From Bin5 sp965218625 (GTDB taxonomy: Bacteria > Chloroflexota > Anaerolineae > Caldilineales > Caldilineaceae): 64,000 nt of DNA. The stretch is taken from contig CBDCLG010000015.1 of assembly GCA_965218625.1 (NCBI GenBank), positions 434,001 through 498,000 on the forward strand. Reading direction: 5' to 3'. Every line of letters begins with the position of its first letter. The stretch's first letter is position 1. The notes below the pieces were generated by a model, which saw nothing but the letters and a program-made list of their open reading frames with translations, was not told the DNA's origin and ran no database searches. Below are positions 46,739 to 56,058 of this stretch, in pieces. The translations under genes and the position numbers were made by a program.

Positions 46739-49009
46739 ATGATCGCCAAATCAAAACCGCCGTGCCGGATCACGTTCCCCGTTCTCGTTGGCGTCGCCTT
46801 TGCCCTGGCCCTCTTCGGCTCTTTTCCTGGCACGGCAAACGCGCTCGGCAGACCGACAGAAGCCTCATTCAAGCATGTTGCGCACAAGACGGATCCGGTG
46901 GAAGCAACCGGGTCCGCCGCGGTGGAGCCGCTCTGGAGTTACGCCACCGGCGCCGCCGTGCACTCCACGCCCACGGTCGTGGAAGGCGTACTCTATGTCG
47001 GCTCGATGGACGGCCACCTGTATGCGCTCGACGCCTCCACCGGGGAGCTTCGCTGGCGCTACGACACAGGCTACGGTTTCATCTCCTCTCCGACAGTAGC
47101 CGAGGGAACTGTTTACATCGGCTCGCACGACGGCAACGTGTACGCGCTGAACGCTGACAGCGGCGATCTGCTCTGGCGATATGCCGCCGACGGCCCCGTA
47201 TTCTCCTCGCCCACCATCGCGAACGGCGTACTCTATGTCGGCTCGATGGACGGACATCTGTACGCGCTCGATGCCGAAACCGGGGAGCTTCGCTGGCGCT
47301 ACGACACCGAATACTCCATTCTTTCCTCGCCGACCGTTGCGGAGGGAGGCATCTACGTCGGAACGTGGGGTGGTATGCTTGCACTGCATGAGGTCAATGG
47401 AACCCTTTTCTGGTTTTTCCCTGACCCATGGGGCTTGGTAACCTCCTCGCCTACGGTGGCGGAGGGCATGATCCACTTTGGATCCGAGGATGGATTGGTC
47501 TACGGCCTGCACGTTTCGACCGGGGAACTTCGCTGGTATGAGACAGCGGACAAGACAGGACGCGAAAGGAACATCCATTCCTCCCCGGAGGTGGTCGACG
47601 GTGTTCTGTATATCGGCAACGTGCAGAACAACGTGGAAGCGCTCGATGCCGCCACTGGGAAAGTTCTCTGGACCTATGCTACAGAGGATGTCGTGAACTC
47701 CTCCCCTGCCGTCGCTGACGGCGTTCTCTACGTCGGCTCCAATGACGGCCATCTCTACGCGCTCGGAGCCGACGGCGGCTCTTTTATCTGGCGCCACAAG
47801 ACTGACGGCCCCGTACTTTCCTCGCCGACGGTGACTGGCGGCGCTGTCTATGTTGGCTCCGCGGACGGCCACATCTACGCCTTGCCCGCCGCGACTCCAC
47901 CCCAGCCGCAAGCGGAACAGCCGACCGGACAGGAGCCGGCTGCAGAGGAATCTTCCGACGCCTCCGCCCCTGCCGGCCGCCCGGCGGAGACGGTCTCCCC
48001 ACAGCTGATCTGGACCTACGAAACGGAAGGATGCGCCTGCAGGACCGGCACCCCTGCCTTCAGCGACGGCGTTATCTACCTCGGCTACGATTCCGAAATC
48101 TACGCGATTGATGCCGCCAGCGGCGAGCCGCTCTGGCGTTTCGAAACAGGAAACTGGGTCGAGTCCAACCCCGCGGTGGCCGATGGCATGGTCTACTTCG
48201 GCACCTACTATCAGGACCGCCGCCATGTCTACGCGCTCGACGCCGCCACGGGAAAAATCCAGTGGAGCTATGAGACAGGACATGAAATCTACTCTTCGCC
48301 CACAGTCGTGGACGGCATTGTCTACATCGGCTCGAACGACGGCTTTTTGTACGCGCTGCACGGGGACAGCGGCGAGCTGCACTGGCGCTACTTTACTGCC
48401 GGCCCGGTCGAGTCCTCCCCAACGGTGGTAGATGGCGTGGCCTACGTCGCTTCGGGCGGTGGTCAGCTGCACGCGCTCGATGCCGCCAGCGGAGGGCTGA
48501 TCTGGCGCGCCTGGACCGGCGCGGTCAGAAAATCAACCCCGGCCGTGGCTGACGGCGTGGTCTATGTCGGCTCACTGGACGGGCACCTTTACGCGCTCGA
48601 TGCCGCCAGCGGAGAACGGCTATGGCGCTACAAGGCCGTACACAACAACGCCGTCTACAAAGTGAATTCATCTCCAGCTGTGGCAGATGGCGCCGTCTAC
48701 TTCATCCCGGACAATGGACATATCTATGCCCTTGAAGCCGCCACAGGAGAATTTCGCTGGGAACAGTTTGTCGTCGCCTACACCTCATATCATGACAGAA
48801 ACTTCTCTCCGACCGTGGTCGATGGCGTGGTCTACGCAGGTTCCGGAGGCGGTACCCTGTTTGCCCTGGATCCGGCAACAGGAAATACGCTCTGGCGATA
48901 TCCAGTAGGCTACGAGCAAGTCCCTACCCCGGCAGTGGTAGATGGAATCATCTACACCGGCTCGGACCTCGTGTACGCGCTGGACGTCAGGCCGCCACCG
49001 GCGCGGTAA
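46739..49009 (+). CDS. Two-propeller PQQ-like exported protein
   Basis: About 756 residues from the ATG at 46739 (GGGAGGG eight bases upstream). Signal peptide FPVLVGVAFALALFGSFPGT with an Ala-x-Ala type cleavage region and no lipobox Cys. Propeller 1 covers about 65-380, then a linker (PPQPQAEQPTGQEPAAEESS, Ala/Pro-rich after it) and propeller 2. Blades are typical: HLYALDASTGELRWRYDTG, HLYALDAASGERLWRYKAV. Two neighbouring blade pairs (46985-47060 and 47225-47300) are almost identical at the DNA level, a recent internal duplication. Confidence 0.9.
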   Translation: MIAKSKPPCRITFPVLVGVAFALALFGSFPGTANALGRPTEASFKHVAHKTDPVEATGSAAVEPLWSYATGAAVHSTPTVVEGVLYVGSMDGHLYALDASTGELRWRYDTGYGFISSPTVAEGTVYIGSHDGNVYALNADSGDLLWRYAADGPVFSSPTIANGVLYVGSMDGHLYALDAETGELRWRYDTEYSILSSPTVAEGGIYVGTWGGMLALHEVNGTLFWFFPDPWGLVTSSPTVAEGMIHFGSEDGLVYGLHVSTGELRWYETADKTGRERNIHSSPEVVDGVLYIGNVQNNVEALDAATGKVLWTYATEDVVNSSPAVADGVLYVGSNDGHLYALGADGGSFIWRHKTDGPVLSSPTVTGGAVYVGSADGHIYALPAATPPQPQAEQPTGQEPAAEESSDASAPAGRPAETVSPQLIWTYETEGCACRTGTPAFSDGVIYLGYDSEIYAIDAASGEPLWRFETGNWVESNPAVADGMVYFGTYYQDRRHVYALDAATGKIQWSYETGHEIYSSPTVVDGIVYIGSNDGFLYALHGDSGELHWRYFTAGPVESSPTVVDGVAYVASGGGQLHALDAASGGLIWRAWTGAVRKSTPAVADGVVYVGSLDGHLYALDAASGERLWRYKAVHNNAVYKVNSSPAVADGAVYFIPDNGHIYALEAATGEFRWEQFVVAYTSYHDRNFSPTVVDGVVYAGSGGGTLFALDPATGNTLWRYPVGYEQVPTPAVVDGIIYTGSDLVYALDVRPPPAR

Positions 49010-49262
49010 TCGGACGCTTGACTGCAAGAGGCCTTGTCAATTGCTCCCCGGTGACGGAACCAAGAGCTATCTACATCGGTTCACATGTTGAATCTCTTTG
49101 CGCGCACGACACGGTGTCGTGAACTTCGTGTTCGCCAAAAAAATGGCCGCGCCTTCAACGAAAACCGGTTGATTGTAATGAGATTGATCAAGGAAAAAAG
49201 AGAAACCTTGCACATTTCCTTCCAGACAAAAGGCCCGCCTTAACAGAAAGGATGTGACATCC
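49010..49262. other. Spacer inside the propeller cluster
   Basis: No gene seen. It contains a perfect 7-bp hairpin CACGACA/TGTCGTG (about 49106-49122) with no T-tract after it, and A-rich sequence from about 49134 on. Possible partial terminator or regulatory leader for the next gene; weak. Confidence 0.4.
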
Positions 49263-50654
49263 ATGAAAACATTGCGTCGACCCCTCCGCCGGGTCATAGT
49301 AACAGTCCCCCATGCAACAGACCGTCCCGCACCGGGCAGACTTGCCCTCGCCCTCACCCTGCTCTTCATCCTGGCGGGCTGCAGGCCGATACCGGACCCG
49401 GCCGCGATGGCTACGCCCCAACCGGCAGAGGAGCAGCCCACCGCGGAGCCCACGCCCATGCCGCCGTCCCGCGCAGAAAGACTGTTGCAGGAAGGCGCGC
49501 CGGAGCTACTCTGGACCTACCAGCCCGACGAGCCGGAATACACTTCGGAAGGGCGCCCGCTCTTTCTCATGCGCGCGCTGCTTGGCAGCACGGTCTACGT
49601 CGGCGCGCCCGACGGCTACATCCTTGCCCTGCATCCCGAAACCGGCGAAACTCTCTGGAGCTTCCAGGCGGGCGGCAACTTCCACGGCTCGCCCGCACAT
49701 TTCGACGGCAGCGTCTTCTTCGGCTCGGAGGACGGCAACCTATACGCCATCGACGCCGCCAGCGGTGACCTTCTCTGGCAACTCAAGACCGACCTCACCG
49801 CCAACCGGGTTATCGCAGAAGACGGCGTCGTCTATTTCAACACCGCTGGCAGCATCATCTATGCGCTGGACCCGACGAGCGGCGAGGAGATCTGGCGCAG
49901 TGAAATCGACAATGACAGCCTCGCCCTCAGAGCCGTGGACGGGGGTGTCCTCTATGCCATCGCAGACGCCGAAATTTACGCGCTCGACACCGCCGGCGGC
50001 GAGACGCTTTGGCGCCACTCGGCCGACGACTGGCTGATCGCCTTTCACGTCGAAAAAGGGGTGGTCTACTTCACGACATTCAGCAAAGAGCTGTACGCGC
50101 TGGATGCGAGTAGTGGGGAACCGCTCTGGCGCGCCGAGACTGAGAGCCTGGTCAACGCATCGCCGGTTGTCGTGGATGGCATGGTCTACCTTGCCTCACA
50201 TGAATCGGATTTCGACACACGCGACAGCCTCATCTATGCCCTTGACGGTGAAACGGGCTCTGAAATCTGGCGCTACGACTCAGTAACCAGTGTTTTCTTC
50301 TCTCCGGTGGTGGTCGAAGGCGTGCTGTATGGCGGTTCGATTGCAGGACATCTCTACGCGCTCGACGCAAGGACAGGGGAGGTTCTCTGGCGTTTTCAGG
50401 CGGAGGAAGAACTCTGGCGCTTCCCCACGGGGCTTGGCGTGGCTTCCACGCCGGCGGTGGTCGATGGCGTGGTCTTTTTCGGCACCGACTGGAACCACCT
50501 CCTCTTCGGTGTGGACAGCGAGACCGGCGAGGAGCTGTGGCGCTACGAGACCGAGAGCGGCGCGATGGGCTTCATGACGGAAGACGAGGGTGTACTCTAC
50601 GCCTTCTTCTACGGCGGCGACGTGAACGCGCTCTTGCCGAGAATTGAGCGGTAG
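49263..50654 (+). CDS. Single-propeller PQQ-like lipoprotein
   Basis: 463 residues. Lipoprotein signal LALALTLLFILAGCRPIPDP, a Pro/Glu/Thr spacer, then RAERLLQEGAPELLWTYQPD opening a propeller of about eight blades (LYAIDAASGDLLWQLKTD, LYALDASSGEPLWRAETE). The opening sequence is almost the same as in the next gene, so the two are tandem duplicates. AAAGGA lies ten bases before the ATG at 49263. Predicted outer-face anchored propeller; no catalytic residues recognised. Confidence 0.9.
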   Translation: MKTLRRPLRRVIVTVPHATDRPAPGRLALALTLLFILAGCRPIPDPAAMATPQPAEEQPTAEPTPMPPSRAERLLQEGAPELLWTYQPDEPEYTSEGRPLFLMRALLGSTVYVGAPDGYILALHPETGETLWSFQAGGNFHGSPAHFDGSVFFGSEDGNLYAIDAASGDLLWQLKTDLTANRVIAEDGVVYFNTAGSIIYALDPTSGEEIWRSEIDNDSLALRAVDGGVLYAIADAEIYALDTAGGETLWRHSADDWLIAFHVEKGVVYFTTFSKELYALDASSGEPLWRAETESLVNASPVVVDGMVYLASHESDFDTRDSLIYALDGETGSEIWRYDSVTSVFFSPVVVEGVLYGGSIAGHLYALDARTGEVLWRFQAEEELWRFPTGLGVASTPAVVDGVVFFGTDWNHLLFGVDSETGEELWRYETESGAMGFMTEDEGVLYAFFYGGDVNALLPRIER

Positions 50655-50777
50655 CGCGAGTAGAAGGACAGTTCAATGAGCCGTCCTGAGGTACCACAAT
50701 GGTGCGTCCGCCGACTGTTCGATTGCCTCCAAATGGGACGCAGTTGGCGTCGGGGTCAAGCGAAAGGAGCGAAAGCC

Positions 50778-52176
50778 ATGGCAACATCAGGCCGAGAACT
50801 CCGTAGCGCCAGAGGAGAGGCTGCGCGTCCAACACGCAAGCATGCGCCGGGCAGAGTGGTCCTTGTCCTCACCTTGCTGCTCATCCTTGCGGGCTGCAGG
50901 CCGATACCCGATCCGTCGGCGAGTGGCCACACCCTTACCGGCACAGGAACAACCCCCTGAGGAGCAGGAGGTAGAGGAGCAACCAACCGCAGAGGAACCG
51001 GTCACAGAGGAACCCGTCGAAAAGGTGTCGCGCGCAGAGAGGCTGTTGCAGGAAGGCGCGCCGGAGCTACTCTGGACCTACCAGCCGGATGAGCCGGAAG
51101 TAGATTCGGACGGCATGCCCCTGTCTCTCGCACGCGCGCTGATCGGCGAAACCGTCTACGTCGGCGCGGCGGACGGATATGTCCACGCACTGCACGCCGA
51201 CAGCGGCGAGCTGCTTTGGAGCTTCCAGGCCGGGGGCAACGTCTATAAGAAGGCTTCACCCGTCCAAATCGGCGGCAGCGTTTTCTTCGGATCAGAGGAC
51301 GGCAATCTGTACGCGCTCGACGCCGCCAGCGGTGCACTGCTGTGGCAGCATAGCTCCGATGTCGCGATCCTGCGGGTTATGGCGGCGGACGGCGTCCTCT
51401 ACTTCGCTGCGGAAGACCGCATTACCTACGCGCTGAATCCCGTGAGCGGTGAGGAGCTCTGGCGCAGTAGGATCGAGAATGACCTGCCGTTGCTCAGCGC
51501 TGTTTCCGGGAGCGTGGTCTATGCCGTCACGGCAAACACACTGTATGCGCTGGATGCTGCCAACGGCGAGCTGCTTTGGGTCTACGCGGCAGACGACACG
51601 GTGTGGCACAAACTCGCTGTCTCAGAGACCTTCTACTTCAATACCGGGGGAGAGCTCTTTGCGCTTGACGCTGCAACCGGACAAGAGACCTGGAGCGTTT
51701 CTACTGATGATCTCGTCTCCGGCCGACCGATGATTTTCGACGGCGTATTCTATTTCAGTCTGATTGGGGGGAGTGCACACGCGCTTGAACTCGAGACCGG
51801 AGAGGAACTCTGGCGCTTCGATATAGGAATGTTTCCCAGTCTCTCACCAACAGTAATCGACGGTGTTCTGTACGGCCGTTCGATGGACGGAACGGTCATC
51901 GCGATAGACGCCAAAACCGGAGTTCCCCTCTGGGGCGGGGGTGCGGGCCGGGGCAGCGACTCCCTACCCGTGGCGGAGGAAGGTGTAGTCTACTTGAAGA
52001 CCTACCGGGGTCTCGTTGGCGCCGTGGACGCCATGACGGGAGAGTTGCTCTGGCGCTTCCAGACTGAAGACGGTGCAATAGCCAGTCTGATGGCAGACGA
52101 AGGCGTATTCTACATATTCCAAGATGACGGCGCCGTGATCGCACTACTGCCGAGAATCGAGCGGGAGAGCGAATAG
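50778..52176 (+). CDS. Single-propeller PQQ-like lipoprotein with N-terminal frameshift
   Basis: Tandem paralog of the preceding gene. From the ATG at 50778 (AGGAG eight bases upstream) it encodes LVLTLLLILAGCRPIPDPSA, a lipoprotein signal. It then runs out of frame at about 50928 and stops at 50960. The paralogous body (ATPLPAQEQPPEEQEVEEQP, RAERLLQEGAPELLWTYQPD, then blades) is in the +1 frame and is open to 52176. Dropping one base near 50928 (GCGAGTGGCC) joins them. If the lesion is real, the body would lack its export signal. Confidence 0.85.
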
Positions 52177-52203
52177 GGCGAAAGGGAGATCGAGCGCGGT
52201 GCG

Positions 52204-52947
52204 CTATCCGTCGCGACGCATCAGGCTGAAGCTCTGGGCCGTCGGGCCGCCGTCGGGCGCGGTCGCGAGGAAGAGCGCCAGCGGGGCGACCTCCTCCGGC
52301 TCCTTGAACCACTCGCCGTCCGGGATGGCCGGTTCGTCCGCTGTGGGAACGGGGGTCATGGCTGTATTCACCGGCCCCGGAATCAGCTCGTTGACGCTGA
52401 TGTTGTCGCCGCGCAGCTCCTGGCCGAGGATACGCGTAAACATCCACAGTCCGGCTTTGGAAACACTGTAGGCCGATGACCCGGCCGCGCCGCGATGGCC
52501 CATGCCCGAGCCGACCGTGATGATCTTGCCGCCGCCGCGCGCCTTCAGGTGGGGAATGGCCGCCTTGGCGCAGAGGTAGGCGCCGGTCAGATTGATCGCG
52601 ATCGTCTCGCTCCACACGGCCGCACTGCTGTCAATCACTTCACTTTTCGACGGAGAAACGCCGGCGTTGACCACGAGGATGTCGAGACCGCCGAATCGGG
52701 CCGCGGTCTCGGCGACCGCCCGCTCGACCGAAGCCGGATCGGACACGTCGGTGGTCACGGCGAACGCCCGCCCGCCGGCCGCCTCGATTTCAGCAGCCAC
52801 CGCCTCGATCTGCGCACGCGTGCGCGCGGCGCAACAGACGGCGGCGCCCGCGCCGGCGTAGGCGATCGCAATCGCACGGCCAATGCCGCGCCCCGCACCG
52901 GTCACCAAGGCCACCTTTCCGGCCAGCGCCTCTTCTCTATTCGTCAT
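52204..52947 (-). CDS. Short-chain dehydrogenase/reductase
   Basis: 247-residue classical SDR. The nucleotide motif is VALVTGAGRGIGRAIAIAYA (TGxxxGIG) and the NAG motif is LVVNAGVS. The active-site Ser is in VGSGMGHRG, and the Tyr/Lys pair is in SAYSVSKAGLW. The C-terminus carries VNELIPGPVNTAM. NAD(P)-dependent alcohol/ketone oxidoreduction; the substrate is not predictable. The ATG at 52947 has AGGAGG five bases upstream. Convergent with the propeller lipoprotein, divergent from psuG. Confidence 0.9.
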   Translation of the reverse strand: MTNREEALAGKVALVTGAGRGIGRAIAIAYAGAGAAVCCAARTRAQIEAVAAEIEAAGGRAFAVTTDVSDPASVERAVAETAARFGGLDILVVNAGVSPSKSEVIDSSAAVWSETIAINLTGAYLCAKAAIPHLKARGGGKIITVGSGMGHRGAAGSSAYSVSKAGLWMFTRILGQELRGDNISVNELIPGPVNTAMTPVPTADEPAIPDGEWFKEPEEVAPLALFLATAPDGGPTAQSFSLMRRDG

Positions 52948-52988
52948 AACCTCCTCCTGCAGGAATCCATTGACCACCGACCACCGAA

Positions 52989-53017
52989 TTGACACATCCC
53001 TGCCGATAAAAGAAAAT
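52989..53017 (+). promoter_or_regulatory. Possible promoter of psuG
   Basis: A perfect TTGACA (52989-52994), a 17-base spacer and a weaker GAAAAT (53012-53017), 70 bases before the psuG start. Confidence 0.45.
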
Positions 53018-53086
53018 CTGGGGCGAACTCAGAACCGGTCGGCAATACAACTGAAAACTGAAAACGAGAAACTAAAAACTCCAACA

Positions 53087-53944
53087 ATGGCACGCGTCGC
53101 ACTGGAATCCACGGTCATCAGCCACGGTCTGCCCTACCCGGACAACCTGAGACTGGCGCGCGAGATGGAGGAGATCATCCGCCGCCACGGAGCCGAGCCG
53201 GCCACGGTCGGCGTGATCGGCGGGGAGCTGATCGCCGGACTCAACGAGGCGCAGATCGAACGGCTGGCGACCGCAGCGGACGTGCGCAAGGTCAGCCGCC
53301 GCGACCTGCCGGTCGTCGTCGCCCGCAAGCTGGACGGCGCCACAACCGTCGCCGCCACAATCTGGATCGCGCACCGCGCCGGCATCGAGCTGTTGGCCAC
53401 CGGCGGCATCGGCGGCGTTCACCGCAGTTCGACGCCGGGCATGAGCGCCGATGTCAGCGCAGACCTGCAGGAGCTGGCGCAGACGCCGGTCATCGTCGTC
53501 TGCGCCGGCGCAAAGGCGCTGCTCGACCTGCCGGCCACGCTCGAATACCTGGAGACGCACGGCGTGACGGTCATCGGCTACGGCACAGAGGCGTTCCCCG
53601 CCTTCTACAGCCGCAGCAGCGGACTGCCTGTCGATCTACGTTGCAACTCTCCCCAGGAGGTGGCGGAGATCTGGCGGGCGAAACGGGAACTGGACCTGGC
53701 GGGAGGTCTGCTTGTGGCGGTGCCCGTGCCGGAGGAGGACGAGATTCCCTCGGCGGCGATCGAACCTCTGATCGAGCGGGCGCTGGCCGACAGCGAGGCC
53801 GCGGGTCTGCGCTCAGCCGAGGTGACGCCCTACCTGCTGCGGCGCATTGCCGAACTGACCGGCGACCGCAGCCTGCGCGCCAATCTGGCGCTGCTGCGCA
53901 ACAATGCCCGCGTTGCCGCCGCGATCGCGGCGGCCCTCAGATAA
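53087..53944 (+). CDS. psuG: Pseudouridine-5'-phosphate glycosidase (PsuG/IndA family)
   Basis: 285 residues. Reversibly splits pseudouridine 5'-phosphate into uracil and ribose 5-phosphate. Family signatures: VALESTVISHGLPYPDNL, KVSRRDLPVVVARKLDGATT (catalytic Lys region), ATGGIGGVHRSSTPGMSADV and YGTEAFPAFYSRSSGLPVDL. The upstream frame back to 52883 is spacer translation. The ATG at 53087 lacks a clear ribosome site; the preceding ~40 bases are an A-rich short repeat of CTGAAAAC type. No psuK kinase is adjacent. Confidence 0.93.
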   Translation: MARVALESTVISHGLPYPDNLRLAREMEEIIRRHGAEPATVGVIGGELIAGLNEAQIERLATAADVRKVSRRDLPVVVARKLDGATTVAATIWIAHRAGIELLATGGIGGVHRSSTPGMSADVSADLQELAQTPVIVVCAGAKALLDLPATLEYLETHGVTVIGYGTEAFPAFYSRSSGLPVDLRCNSPQEVAEIWRAKRELDLAGGLLVAVPVPEEDEIPSAAIEPLIERALADSEAAGLRSAEVTPYLLRRIAELTGDRSLRANLALLRNNARVAAAIAAALR

Positions 53945-54005
53945 TACGTTTCGACAGTTGGAGCCGCAATAGGGGAGCAGGCCGTTGCGTGGATGGATGA
54001 ATGGC

Positions 54006-55889
54006 CTATGCCAGCCCCATCAGTTTCAGGAACTCGTTGCGTTCCAGGACTTCCTTCTCCAACAGCGTCTCGGCCAGGATATGCAGTTTGTCCTGGTTGG
54101 ACGTAAGAACTTCCTTGGCGCGCGTGTAGGCTTCTTCGACGATGCGCCGCATCTCGCGGTCAATGGAGCGCGCCACATCCTCGCTGTAGGCGCGCCGTTC
54201 TCCCAGCTCCATGCCCAGAAACGGGTTGGTCTGGCCCTGGACCAGCTGCATCGGACCCAATTCCTCGCTCATGCCAAAGCGCGTTACCATATCTTTGGCG
54301 TCCTTCGTAACCTGCTTCAGGTCGGCGGCGGCGCCGGTTGTGATCTCTTCGAAAACCAGCTCTTCAGCTACGCGCCCGCCCAGAGCGCCGGCCAGCTCGT
54401 CTTCGTACTCTGCCTGGCTCTTGAGCCGCCGCTCCTCGTCCGGCAGCGGCATGACATAGCCCAGGAACGTGCCGCGGCTGACAATACTTATCCTCCTGAC
54501 CGGGGCCGAGTGTTCAAGCATCTCGAACACAACGGCATGGCCCGCCTCGTGATAGGCGGTCACGCGCCGCTCTTCGTCGCTGAGTATCTGGCTCTTGCGC
54601 GCCGGCCCGGCCATCACGCGCTCGATCGACTCGACCAGTTCATCCATGCCGATGGCGCGCTTGTCGCGGCGGGCGGTCAGGATCGCCGCCTCATTGAGCA
54701 GATTTTCCAGGTCAGCGCCGACAAGGCCGGGTGTCTGCCTGGCGATCGCACTGAGGTCGACGTCCGGCCCCAGCGGTTTGCCGCGTGCATGGACGTGCAG
54801 GATCGCCTCACGCCCGCGCTGGTCCGGTCTGTCCACCACGATTTTGCGGTCGAAGCGGCCCGGCCGCAGCAGGGCGGGGTCGAGGATATCGGGGCGGTTG
54901 GTGGCTGCGATAACGATCACGGTCGTGTCGCTGTCGAAGCCGTCCATTTCGACCAGGATCTGGTTGAGCGTCTGCTCGCGTTCGTCGTTGCCGCCGCCCA
55001 TGCCCGCGCCGCGATGACGGCCGACCGCGTCGATCTCATCGATAAAGATGATGCAGGGCGCGTTCTTCTTGGCCTGCTCGAAAAGGTCGCGCACTCGGCT
55101 GGCGCCGACGCCGACGAACATCTCGACAAATTCGGAGCCGCTGATGCTGAAAAAGGGCGCGCCGGCCTCGCCCGCCACCGCCTTGGCCAGCAGCGTTTTG
55201 CCGGTGCCCGGCGAACCGACCATGAGCACGCCCTTGGGGATACGCGCGCCGAGCGCTGCGAACTTCTCCGGCTCCTTGAGAAACTCGACGACCTCCTGCA
55301 ACTCCTGCTTGGACTCCTCCGAACCGGCGACATCCTCGAAGGTGACGGTCGGTCGGTCGGCCTCCTCCATCTTTTTGGCGCGACTGCGCCCGAACTGCAT
55401 GGCGCGATTCTGCCCGCCCGCGCCGGCTTGGCGCATGATGAAGATGAAGAAGCCGAAGATCAGCATCATGGGCAGGAGCATGATCAGCCAGTTGAAAAAG
55501 GCGCCGCTGTTGGGCGCGCGCTCCACGTCTATAGGGATCGCGGCCAGCTGATCTGCGGTCACGCCGAAAGTCTTGAGCGAGTCGAGCAGGCTCTCCCCCG
55601 ACTCTTTGCGGCTGCGGCGGCGCTCGTTGTCGGAGATCTCGACGATTACGTCGTCGCCCTGCACCACGATGCGCTGCACGGAGCCATTGCGCACATATTC
55701 GGCGACCTGGTTCAGCCCGAGGAGGTTGTCGGCGGCGTTCGGTGGGTTGATGAAGAGGCGGTAGGCAAAGAAAAGCAGGATCGCCAGCAGTATCCAAAGC
55801 CAGCTGCGTCGGAACATCTGGCGGTAACGGTCGTTCGGGTTCTCATCCGGCGGCCGCTCGCCGTCCGGTCTTCTCTCGTTGTTCATCAT
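54006..55889 (-). CDS. ftsH: ATP-dependent zinc metalloprotease FtsH
   Basis: 627-residue membrane AAA+ protease that degrades membrane and short-lived proteins. Two N-terminal helices (WLWILLAILLFFAYRLF and LIMLLPMMLIFGFFIFIM) flank the periplasmic domain. The AAA module has Walker A GSPGTGKT, Walker B CIIFIDEIDAVG and the SRH in AATNRPDILDPALLRPGRFD. The M41 zinc site is AYHEAGHAVVFE. Start ATGATG with CAGGGA upstream and a promoter at 55957-55986. Convergent with psuG. Confidence 0.97.
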   Translation of the reverse strand: MMNNERRPDGERPPDENPNDRYRQMFRRSWLWILLAILLFFAYRLFINPPNAADNLLGLNQVAEYVRNGSVQRIVVQGDDVIVEISDNERRRSRKESGESLLDSLKTFGVTADQLAAIPIDVERAPNSGAFFNWLIMLLPMMLIFGFFIFIMRQAGAGGQNRAMQFGRSRAKKMEEADRPTVTFEDVAGSEESKQELQEVVEFLKEPEKFAALGARIPKGVLMVGSPGTGKTLLAKAVAGEAGAPFFSISGSEFVEMFVGVGASRVRDLFEQAKKNAPCIIFIDEIDAVGRHRGAGMGGGNDEREQTLNQILVEMDGFDSDTTVIVIAATNRPDILDPALLRPGRFDRKIVVDRPDQRGREAILHVHARGKPLGPDVDLSAIARQTPGLVGADLENLLNEAAILTARRDKRAIGMDELVESIERVMAGPARKSQILSDEERRVTAYHEAGHAVVFEMLEHSAPVRRISIVSRGTFLGYVMPLPDEERRLKSQAEYEDELAGALGGRVAEELVFEEITTGAAADLKQVTKDAKDMVTRFGMSEELGPMQLVQGQTNPFLGMELGERRAYSEDVARSIDREMRRIVEEAYTRAKEVLTSNQDKLHILAETLLEKEVLERNEFLKLMGLA

Positions 55890-55956
55890 TGCGGAAAATC
55901 CCTGAAACAGACGCCCAAAAAAGGCTGCACCGGCACAGTGTACAGGTTGTGCGCCC

Positions 55957-55986
55957 AGTATAGCAACAGATGGCCGCCTGTTTCAG
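55957..55986 (-). promoter_or_regulatory. Sigma-70 promoter of ftsH
   Basis: On the minus strand CTGAAA (55986-55981), an 18-base spacer and TATACT (55962-55957), about 70 bases before the ftsH start. Confidence 0.6.
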
Positions 55987-56058
55987 TAAGCCGGAAACCA
56001 GTGTCTTGCACACCGCCGCCGTACAGTTGCGATCGGCGCGCCGCAGGTTATGCGGCGA

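Noticed and set aside
32076..52176. PQQ-dependent alcohol or glucose dehydrogenases
   Set aside because: The proteins are repetitive propellers without recognisable quinone or calcium ligands, haem motif or disulphide pair, and no PQQ synthesis genes are in the window.
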